From Okeania sp034190295 (GTDB lineage Bacteria > Cyanobacteriota > Cyanobacteriia > Cyanobacteriales > Microcoleaceae), in contig JAXHSW010000002.1 in assembly GCA_034190295.1 (NCBI GenBank), positions 62,001 to 126,000 of the forward strand: a DNA stretch of 64,000 nucleotides. The letters run 5' to 3'. Every line of letters starts with the position of its first letter. Positions within the stretch are counted from its first letter, which is position 1. Shown in pieces: positions 54,569 through 61,113 of the stretch. The position numbers and the translations under genes are program-made. The notes under the pieces are model-generated. The model made no database searches. It saw nothing but the letters and a program-made list of their open reading frames with translations, and was not told the DNA's origin.

Positions 54569-54668
54569 NNNNNNNNNNNNNNNNNNNNNNNNNNNNNNNN
54601 NNNNNNNNNNNNNNNNNNNNNNNNNNNNNNNNNNNNNNNNNNNNNNNNNNNNNNNNNNNNNNNNNNNN
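54569..54668. other. Assembly gap (100 N)
   Basis: Third placeholder gap; it interrupts a hairpin, whose T-run lies beyond it. Confidence 0.98.
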
Positions 54669-54896
54669 GGTTTTTTTTTGAAACTAAAATAACAGAAAAT
54701 TAAATTAATTGAGAATGCCCGGATTAAGTATTGGAATATGGGAAAAAGAAATGGTAGATGCACCCTGATAGATAGCCTTCGCCGTAATTGGTGGAGGTTT
54801 TTTTTTGAAACTAAAATAACAGAAAATTAAATTAATTGAGAATGCCCGGATTAAGTATTGGAATATGGGAAAAAGAAATGGTAGATGCACCCTGAT

Positions 54897-54996
54897 NNNN
54901 NNNNNNNNNNNNNNNNNNNNNNNNNNNNNNNNNNNNNNNNNNNNNNNNNNNNNNNNNNNNNNNNNNNNNNNNNNNNNNNNNNNNNNNNNNNNNNNN
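54897..54996. other. Assembly gap (100 N)
   Basis: Fourth placeholder gap, ending just before an intact unit. Confidence 0.98.
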
Positions 54997-55435
54997 AAAA
55001 TAACAGAAAATTAAATTAATTGAGAATGCCCGGATTAAGTATTGGAATATGGGAAAAAGAAATGGTAGATGCACCCTGATAGATAACCTTCGCCGTAATT
55101 GGTGGAGGTTTTTTTTTTGCGCTAAAATAAGAGAAAATTAAATTGAGAATGCCCGGATTAAGTATAGAAATATGGGAAAAAGAAATGGTAGATGCACCCT
55201 GATAGATAACCTTCGCCGTAATTGGTGGAGGTTTTTTTTGCACTAAAATAAGAGAAAATTAAATTGAGAATGCCCGGATTAAGTATATGAATATGGGAAA
55301 AAGAAATGGTAGATGCACCCTGATAGATAACCTTCGCCGTAATTGGTGGAGGTTTTTTTTTGAAATTAAAATAATCGCTCCTCACATACAGTTTTTTGGG
55401 GAGAGGCGATCGCTCTAGCTTACCACTACAAGCGC

Positions 55436-58400
55436 TTACGTCAATTTTAAGGTCAGCTTGTAATCAGTATCCTTAACAATGGGTTTTTGCTCTTCAGAGT
55501 CCCACGGGAAGGAAATATCTACATAATAAGTGCCCTGTACAAGGGGAACGCCGATCGATTCGGCTTGATTACCAGAATTGTAGGAACCGTCAATCCAGTC
55601 ATTGTCGCTGTTTCTCAAAGCCACATTTACATCCCCGCTCAATCCATTGAGATTCAGCTTTAAAGTACCTCCACTGCTTCCCACCTCAAAGCGGTAGTAG
55701 TCGCCCCTGGGATCGATATCCCCTAAAAAGCCATTAAATCTTCGCAGCTTGCTGCCGAGAGTACCAACATCGTTAGCTCCTGTAAGGAAGTCATCTGCCT
55801 GCTCTTCCTCTTTCTTCTCTAATAACTTCCCAAACTCAGACATAGGTCGTGGCTGACCTTTAGCATTGACTCCATATATTTTATAACCACTGTCAGCTAG
55901 CAATCTTTTATCTAATTCTGTAACCGTATAGCCACTGTGATGGTATGACATTTGCGATTCGAGATCGTGGTCGGGATGGCCGCCATCTATAGCAATATTC
56001 TTACCACCATTAAATTCTCGCGTATATTTTCCGGTAAAGTATCCTCCTGAGATTAACTGCTTGCTAGCGTAATTCAAGCCCATAATTCCTAAAGCATGAC
56101 CGATTTCGTGGGAAACAGTAGAATAGAGACTGTCGTAACTATCTGTTGTTGAATAAATACTGGAGTTCACAGTAATACTGCCAACTCTCACTAAAGGATC
56201 TGATTGACTATATCCACCAATTCTAGGACCACCACGACCACCCCAATCATCGTTACCATAAGCACCGACGAATACAACCATATCGTCTATAAATTGATTA
56301 GTTGCAATTTCAAAACTTTTTTCCCCATCGCCAGTAACAGGCCAAATTGTTTGGTTTTCTAATTTGAGACCCTTAAGTTCATTATCAATCAGTCTCGCCC
56401 AATCATCTGCTGCTTGTTGGGCAATCTCCCGACGTTTGGGAGTCCAGTAACCCAGATAGTCGGTACGGAAATCTAGGTCGATATTAAAATTATTATTATC
56501 TGGGGCGTAGGTGTTGGCAATTTTTCCTACATCGTAAGTTCCGCCACCTTTGAGACCTCCACTGAGAACATAATCGATAGTATTGCCAGATTTGCGAGGG
56601 CGATTGGAGTCATCTTTCTCAGCAATAAAGCTAACCGTCCGTGCTTGATTCCAATTCGATCGCGTAAAGGTAATACTGTCTTGAGGACCACTTCTGATAT
56701 CATTATCTGCATCCAAAGTCAAGAAATTACTAGGATCGAACTTTAGTGTGACTTTTGATTTAGGTGCTTTATTCAATCGAACTTGGAAAGTTCCCTCATC
56801 CCCTTCTTTCCCGCTAAACGAGAGATTGTTAATGCTAACTAAATTTGTTGGTGCCGCTTTAGCGGACAGTTTCAGTTTGTAATCAGTTTCTCCCCAACCG
56901 ATCTTAACTCTCGCGTAATAATTGCCTGGTTTAACAATGCTATTAATTGATTCGTTTTTAGTACCCGCTTTAGTCGAACTAGCAACGACATTGCCCTTTT
57001 TGTCAAGCAGTTCCAAGTTAGCATCGCCCTGCAATTCCTTGAGGTCGAGAGCTAAATTAGTCCAATTCTTGACCTTGAAGCGGTAATAGTCATCGCTATC
57101 CTCGGCAAAAGAGCTAACCAAATCGCTAGAGCTTTTATTGCCATTGAGCGTACCAAGATTGCGAGCGTTAGCTTTGCTATTCCCCGCACCATCTGCTTGA
57201 GTTTTTAAGACTAAGTTGTATTTGGTATCTCCCCCATCGTATGGTGAGAAGACCTTGGTGTAGTAAGTGCCTTTCTTTAAAGGTTCAGTAATAAGCTCCT
57301 TTTCTTTGCCATCGTTATATGAACTTGCTATTGGATATTCCCTACCGCTCTGGTACAATAATACATCAGCATTGTCGCCCAATCCCTGGAGACTCAGGTT
57401 CAGAATTGTGCCATCTTCTTTGACCTTGAATTTGTAATAGTCATCGCCGTCAATGCTACCCACAAAGTCACGGAAATTTTGATTTTTCTTCAAAGTACCT
57501 ATATCGCGAGCGCTGTTTAAAGTGTTACCCGCACTGTCTGGCGAAATAGGTGTCGCTTTTAAAACCAAGTTATATTTTGTATCACCTCCGTTGTAGAATG
57601 TCGATACGTTTGCATAATATGTGTCGGCAGCGAGAGTAGTGCTAATTAATTCTTTTTGAATGCCTTCGTTGTAGGAACCCGTTATCCGTTTTCCACTACT
57701 GTCATACAGTAGCAACGTTGCGTTGTCGCTCAATCCCTGAAGGGTCAGATTTACTTTTGCTCCCCCACCGTCTACTTTAAATTTGTAGTAGTCATCGCCG
57801 TCAATGCTACCTACAAAGTCGCGGAAATTTTGATTTTTCTTCAAAGTACCTATATCGCGAGCGCTGTTTAAAGTATTACCCGCACTGTCTGGCGAAATTG
57901 GTGTTGCTTTCAATGTCAGATTGTAATCAGTATTAGCTCCAAAGTTGTAGTAAACATGAGCGTAATAAGTACCCCGATCGAGGGCACGATTAATTGATTC
58001 ATTTTTAGCTCCTTCATTGTAGGAACCCGTTACCCAGTTCCCACTACTGTCATAAAGTATTAAAGTTGCGTCTTCTTTTAGTCCTTTAAGAGTGAGGTTC
58101 ACTATAGCACCATCACCGTCTACTTTGAATTGGTAGTAGTCGTTAGGGTCTGAAGTACCAATAAAGTCGCTAATCTTTTGCTGCTTTTGTTTGAGAGTGC
58201 CAAGATTGCGAGCAGTGTCTAGAGTATTGCCCCCCTTATCAGTTTCGTCCGCTCTTAGTTGCGACTTAAACTTAGTCTGGAGTAACTCCCGGTCAGTATC
58301 GTTGCGATCGCTATTACTCACCGAGTCAGTGTTAAGCTCCCCAATCTCATCAGCTTTACTTTGACTATTACCTAGAAGGTCAGAACCACCATAACTTCTG

Positions 58401-58747
58401 GACTGAATTTCAACCCGCTCCGAATTAACCCCAGTTAAACTATCAATCGCTCCAACGGTAAGACTATTGGTATCATTTGTCAGTATGTCTTTACCCAATT
58501 CTAAAGATGTCTCCGATACCTCATCCCCATCTTGACCTAAATTAAATGCTTCTGATGGATTCTGTGGCAGCAATAAATCATCATTACCTGTATTCAAATT
58601 TTCAATTTTTAGTTCCGAGCTTTCTGCACTCGACTCAATACTACTAATCAACCGCAGCTCATCACTTACTCCATCTATTCCAGCTAACATTGGGTCGCTA
58701 AACTTTTGTCCTAAACTGTTAAATTTTTCATCAAAAATATTATCCAT
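55436..58747 (-). CDS. Large secreted-type zinc metalloprotease with five PPC domains
   Basis: A 1103-residue protein. Residues 1-80 are a leader nearly shared with the protein at 61114 (MDNIF...GQKFSDPMLAGIDG). Four bacterial pre-peptidase C-terminal (PPC) domains follow, from about 170 to 630 (YYQFKV, YYKFKV, YYKFKV, YYRFKV blocks), then an Ig-like or Calx-beta-like domain (about 640-735). The protease domain spans about 755-960 with the zinc motif HEIGHALGIMG at about 880 and a downstream SQMSYH resembling a Met-turn. A fifth PPC lies at about 985-1103. Expected role: extracellular proteolysis, with PPC domains usually removed or used for substrate binding. There is no Sec signal peptide and no RTX repeats. 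The start follows GAGGTAATT. Three palindromes lie upstream. Confidence 0.88.
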   Translation of the reverse strand: MDNIFDEKFNSLGQKFSDPMLAGIDGVSDELRLISSIESSAESSELKIENLNTGNDDLLLPQNPSEAFNLGQDGDEVSETSLELGKDILTNDTNSLTVGAIDSLTGVNSERVEIQSRSYGGSDLLGNSQSKADEIGELNTDSVSNSDRNDTDRELLQTKFKSQLRADETDKGGNTLDTARNLGTLKQKQQKISDFIGTSDPNDYYQFKVDGDGAIVNLTLKGLKEDATLILYDSSGNWVTGSYNEGAKNESINRALDRGTYYAHVYYNFGANTDYNLTLKATPISPDSAGNTLNSARDIGTLKKNQNFRDFVGSIDGDDYYKFKVDGGGAKVNLTLQGLSDNATLLLYDSSGKRITGSYNEGIQKELISTTLAADTYYANVSTFYNGGDTKYNLVLKATPISPDSAGNTLNSARDIGTLKKNQNFRDFVGSIDGDDYYKFKVKEDGTILNLSLQGLGDNADVLLYQSGREYPIASSYNDGKEKELITEPLKKGTYYTKVFSPYDGGDTKYNLVLKTQADGAGNSKANARNLGTLNGNKSSSDLVSSFAEDSDDYYRFKVKNWTNLALDLKELQGDANLELLDKKGNVVASSTKAGTKNESINSIVKPGNYYARVKIGWGETDYKLKLSAKAAPTNLVSINNLSFSGKEGDEGTFQVRLNKAPKSKVTLKFDPSNFLTLDADNDIRSGPQDSITFTRSNWNQARTVSFIAEKDDSNRPRKSGNTIDYVLSGGLKGGGTYDVGKIANTYAPDNNNFNIDLDFRTDYLGYWTPKRREIAQQAADDWARLIDNELKGLKLENQTIWPVTGDGEKSFEIATNQFIDDMVVFVGAYGNDDWGGRGGPRIGGYSQSDPLVRVGSITVNSSIYSTTDSYDSLYSTVSHEIGHALGIMGLNYASKQLISGGYFTGKYTREFNGGKNIAIDGGHPDHDLESQMSYHHSGYTVTELDKRLLADSGYKIYGVNAKGQPRPMSEFGKLLEKKEEEQADDFLTGANDVGTLGSKLRRFNGFLGDIDPRGDYYRFEVGSSGGTLKLNLNGLSGDVNVALRNSDNDWIDGSYNSGNQAESIGVPLVQGTYYVDISFPWDSEEQKPIVKDTDYKLTLKLT

Positions 58748-58902
58748 AATTACCTCTGTGCAAAATTTTTTAGCTCAATATTTATTCTTTTTTGAGTTAG
58801 TTATGTTAGATATTAATATCTCAGTAAATATTCGGATAAGTAAGTTTTTTAGAACTAATAACTTACTCAGTTGAGGTAGTTTAGCACAGACAAAAAGCTT
58901 TT

Positions 58903-58919
58903 TTGTCGATTATCGACAA
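58903..58919. promoter_or_regulatory. Palindrome copy 1, TTGTCGA-TTA-TCGACAA
   Basis: A perfect 7-bp inverted repeat with 3-nt centre, about 155 bp upstream of the metalloprotease start, flanked by T-runs. The same palindrome recurs at 59016-59032 and 59107-59123. Dyad symmetry and repetition upstream of one gene suggest an operator; the T-run also allows a plus-strand terminator reading. Confidence 0.55.
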
Positions 58920-58982
58920 TTTTTTTTTGAGTTTTTTTGAAAAATCTTCTAACTTAGTCATAACAAGCAATTAACTATAAAA

Positions 58983-59164
58983 CAAGACTAATTTTGACCA
59001 AAATATTTTCAGATATTGTCGATCTTCGACAAGATTTAGTAACGAGTGTGGTAGTAACCTCTCTATCTATTATCAAGACTAATATTGACCAAAATATTTT
59101 CAGATATTGTCGATCTTCGACAAGATTTAGTAACGAGTGTGGTAGTAACCTCTCCATCTATTAA
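58983..59164. repeat. Two 91-bp direct repeats, each with the TTGTCGA palindrome
   Basis: CAAGACTAATTTTGACCAAA at 58983 recurs with one change at 59074. Both units carry TTGTCGATCTTCGACAA (59016-59032 and 59107-59123) and AACGAGTGTGGTAGTAACCT. Duplication of the palindrome-bearing segment upstream of the protease gene multiplies a potential operator. Confidence 0.85.
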
Positions 59165-59326
59165 TATTGAAGATTACAGATAAGTTATTTAGAGATGTTT
59201 AATGGCCAAAATAAATCGAAGAATTACTTATTTCTCAGAGTAATAAAAAAATCAAATTGATAGGTAATTATCGGGTGGATATCAATGCATGAATAAAGTC
59301 AAAAAATTATCGCTGCTTGGCGGAGC

Positions 59327-59485
59327 GCAAATGCCATATTAACTAAGTTGCGAGTAGTTCCTCTGTTTTGGGAATTTGGGTTTACTGTCGAAGAGATAGC
59401 ACGACGGTTGGAATTAACTGTGGAGCAAGTCCAACAAGCTGCTCAAAATCAGTCTATACAAAATAGGGATTCGAGGAAAGGATGA
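59327..59485 (+). pseudogene. C-terminal remnant of an Rpn/transposase-type protein
   Basis: An open frame of 52 codons without a start, ending in TGA, reads NAILTKLRVVPLFWEFGFTV then EEIARRLELTVEQVQQAAQN. The sequence FTVEEIARRLELTVEQV is the helix-turn-helix-like tail seen in cyanobacterial Rpn-family (recombination-promoting nuclease) proteins. The catalytic N-terminal part is absent. It is probably a degraded mobile gene. Confidence 0.5.
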
Positions 59486-59527
59486 AAATGTACTATAGTA
59501 GAAAAATGACTACAGCTCTAGGTATCC

Positions 59528-59671
59528 ATGAGTGGTATTAACCGAGAATTAACTCCCCTTCGAGCAGATGGTAGCAGTCTTGCACTTGATTATGCTGAGA
59601 TAAAAATTGTTAAAGGAGGTAATCAATATCATGTTATCCCTCGCACAAAACCTCGTCGAGCTAGGCGATGA
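59528..59671 (+). CDS. Small hypothetical protein upstream of a split gene
   Basis: A 47-residue frame (MSGINRELTPLRADGSSLAL, Arg-rich C-terminus PRTKPRRARR). Its 3' end overlaps by 41 bases the start of the next frame, whose ribosome site AAAGGAGGT lies inside it, typical of translational coupling. No family recognised. Overlap and order suggest a genuine two-gene unit whose second gene is now broken. Confidence 0.5.
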   Translation: MSGINRELTPLRADGSSLALDYAEIKIVKGGNQYHVIPRTKPRRARR

Positions 59672-60018
59672 TTGGGAGTTTATTGAGTTATGGATAGACC
59701 CAATTGTTTTTCCACCTCGAATTTTGATATTATATCATGTTCGGTAGAACAGTTATAATAGGCTCGTAGTTGGGCTTTAGCCCTAATAGTAAGTATTGTA
59801 AGGGCTAAAGCCCAACTACAAACAAAAATTTTATTATAAGTAATTATCCGAACATGATATTAGCTAGTGGCAAACAGGGAAATTGTTGTATTTACGATGC
59901 TACTGCTAATTACAAACCTTTGTTTGAGAGCGCTATTTATGATGAAGCTCACTCCTGGTTAGTTGAGGATGATTACGAGCGCGTGGATGGTCGTCTTTTA
60001 TCTGGAGAAATTTTTTAG
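59631..60018 (+). pseudogene. Gene split by a miniature element (hypothetical 85-residue protein)
   Basis: The frame starts at ATG 59631 after the strong ribosome site AAAGGAGGT and runs to 59732 (MLSLAQNLVELGDDWEFIEL ... PPRILIL). The same frame resumes at 59863 (ASGKQGNCCIYDATANYKPL ... ERVDGRLLSGEIF) and stops at 60018. Removing the 127-bp element and one copy of the TTA duplication restores an uninterrupted 85-residue protein. As it stands, translation would end in the element at a TAG. The restored protein is a small cyanobacterial-type protein of unknown role. Confidence 0.75.
59733..59859. mobile_element. Miniature element inside a gene, TATCATGTTCGG ends
   Basis: Perfect 12-bp terminal inverted repeats TATCATGTTCGG (59733-59744) and CCGAACATGATA (59848-59859), flanked by TTA on both sides (59730-59732 and 59860-59862). 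The interior is a long inverted repeat around GTAGTTGGGCTTTAGCCC and GGGCTAAAGCCCAACTAC. 127 bp, no coding capacity. Confidence 0.95.
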
Positions 60019-60225
60019 TTTGAGGGCGATTTTGGAGAATAGGAAAGCGATCGCTAGTTCGTAGTAAGGACTTTAGTCCTATAAAGGAAGATGTAACGGA
60101 TGGGTTGTTGGAGCGATCGCTCCTCGCTCTTCTCCTTTCCTCCCAAAAAAAAGACCGCTCCTCAAACGTGGTTGGTCTTGGCAGTAGCGATCGCTTGTTT
60201 GTAGTAACGATTTCAATCATATAAA
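60019..60225. repeat. Spacer with HIP1-bounded repeat copy 1
   Basis: The segment at about 60113-60195, from GCGATCGCTCCTCGCTC through CAAAAAAAAGACCGCTCC-like text to GTAGCGATCGCT, recurs at 60972-61047, on the other side of the ParDE genes. No gene is recognised in it. Confidence 0.7.
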
Positions 60226-60327
60226 CAGGACTTACGCAGAGAGTCCCAAAAACCTAGTTTTTCCCCAAATGTCTTTAATTGGAAACAATAATTTATCCTA
60301 GAAACTGGCTTTCTTTGCACAAGTCTT
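60226..60327. mobile_element. Degenerate CAGGACTTACGCA element
   Basis: A clear left end CAGGACTTACGCA at 60226-60238; the right end is eroded (TTGCACAAGTCTT near 60316). The duplication is not readable. It lies just after the ParE gene's 3' end. Confidence 0.45.
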
Positions 60328-60343
60328 AATTTAGGATACTTTA

Positions 60344-60658
60344 TTATTCTTCGCTATCGAGAACAGTAGGAATATCGCGAGCAGCATGGAGGATTCGTAT
60401 TACTTCAATATAGTTATCTTGAGTGAGATAAAAAATTAGGTACTTATTGAATCCCTTGACTGCCCGCTTCCGCAAACCTGCTAAACTAGCATTTTGTACT
60501 GGACTACCTATACCAGGCATCTTTGCCAGTTGCGAGATTGTCTCTCTGGTGGCATCAAAAAATCGCAATCCTGCATCCATATTATCTTCAGCAATATAAG
60601 CAAATTGTTCGTCTAAGTCGTCACTTGCTTTTGGTCTAATTACAACTTTTCGTGTCAT
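60344..60658 (-). CDS. parE: ParE/RelE-type toxin
   Basis: A 104-residue toxin of a type II toxin-antitoxin pair. The ParE pattern is complete: IRPKASDDLDEQFAYIAEDN (N-terminal helices), AKMPGIGSP, LAGLRKRAVKGFNKYLIFYL and VIRILHAARDI at the C-terminus. ParE toxins act on DNA gyrase, RelE relatives on ribosomal mRNA; ParE is favoured by the ParD partner. Its start overlaps the antitoxin stop by 4 bp, the usual coupled order antitoxin then toxin. Confidence 0.92.
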   Translation of the reverse strand: MTRKVVIRPKASDDLDEQFAYIAEDNMDAGLRFFDATRETISQLAKMPGIGSPVQNASLAGLRKRAVKGFNKYLIFYLTQDNYIEVIRILHAARDIPTVLDSEE

Positions 60659-60906
60659 CTGTCTATATTGCTGAATTTTTCTACAAGCGCATTACGTTTT
60701 TGTTCCCACCAACTTTCTGTGACTTCAATAGGGGGGCCACTATTGATACCTTCTAACAACATGGTTTCTAATTCGGTAGTTTGCTGCTGGTGTCTATATA
60801 TTAAGTGCAAGATGTATTCGCTGGTATTGTTGTAGTTGCCAGAAGCAACTTGTTGGTTAACAAATTCTTGCATAGATTCTGGGATTGAGATGTTAACGGT
60901 AGTCAT
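60655..60906 (-). CDS. parD: ParD-type antitoxin
   Basis: An 83-residue antitoxin. An N-terminal ribbon-helix-helix (about 1-45, TVNISIPESMQEFVNQQVAS, then YNNTSEYILHLIYRHQQ) binds DNA and represses the operon; the C-terminal part (about 46-83, EGINSGPPIEVTESWWEQKR) wraps the toxin. It is the first gene of the pair. The 60-bp upstream AT-rich region is the likely self-regulated promoter. HIP1-bounded repeats flank the module. Confidence 0.92.
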   Translation of the reverse strand: MTTVNISIPESMQEFVNQQVASGNYNNTSEYILHLIYRHQQQTTELETMLLEGINSGPPIEVTESWWEQKRNALVEKFSNIDR

Positions 60907-60971
60907 AGTCTATTTACTTTTTTATGTAGATTGTAAAAGATAATTTAGATTTTGTCAACTTGGGACTGGTG

Positions 60972-61047
60972 GCGATCGCTCCTCTCCTTTCCTCCCAAAA
61001 AAAAGACCGCTCCTCAAACGTGGTTGGTTTTGGCAAGAGCGATCGCT
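60972..61047. repeat. HIP1-bounded repeat copy 2
   Basis: GCGATCGCTCCTCTCC through AAAGACCGCTCCTCAAACGT and GTGGTTGGT to GCGATCGC. It is the same orientation as 60113-60195, with an 8-bp deletion. With copy 1 it brackets the toxin-antitoxin pair. Confidence 0.85.
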
Positions 61048-61113
61048 CTCAAGTAGGTATATTAAGTTTCAGTCCTTAAATCTTCAGCACTTTACCAACT
61101 CAAACAACATTTC

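Larger units (their letters stand above)
53365..55375 (+). repeat. Tandem array of about 123-bp units, each with a terminator-like hairpin (possible sRNA array)
   Basis: Twelve complete or nearly complete hairpins are visible at 53389, 53512, 53731, 53852, 54077, 54302, 54426, 54549, 54776, 55087, 55210 and 55331. Each reads CCTTCGCC-GTAATT-GGTGGAGG (8-bp stem with two G-U pairs), normally followed by 7-9 T; at 54549 the sequence runs into a gap just after the stem begins to close. Spacing is 121-125 bp except where a mobile element or N block intervenes. Ahead of each hairpin is a constant GGGAAAAAGAAATGGTAGAT / GCACCCTGATAGATA segment, and before that TTGAGA or TTGATA and a TAGAAA or TTGGAA box 16 bp apart, a weak promoter-like pair. 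Each unit could thus make a 60-70 nt RNA. The first hairpin may be the SDR gene's own terminator. Confidence 0.9.

Noticed and set aside
53381..55385. Repeated short frame MGKRNGRCTLIDNLRRNWWR in the 123-bp array, and minus-strand frames
   Set aside because: I considered leader peptides with a Trp pair before a terminator (attenuator-like), but the Trp codons lie inside the hairpin itself and no ribosome site precedes the ATG. The conserved feature is the hairpin, not the peptide.
58975..59157. 60-codon minus-strand frame upstream of the metalloprotease
   Set aside because: It is a translation of the two 91-bp direct repeats and has no ribosome site or homology pattern.
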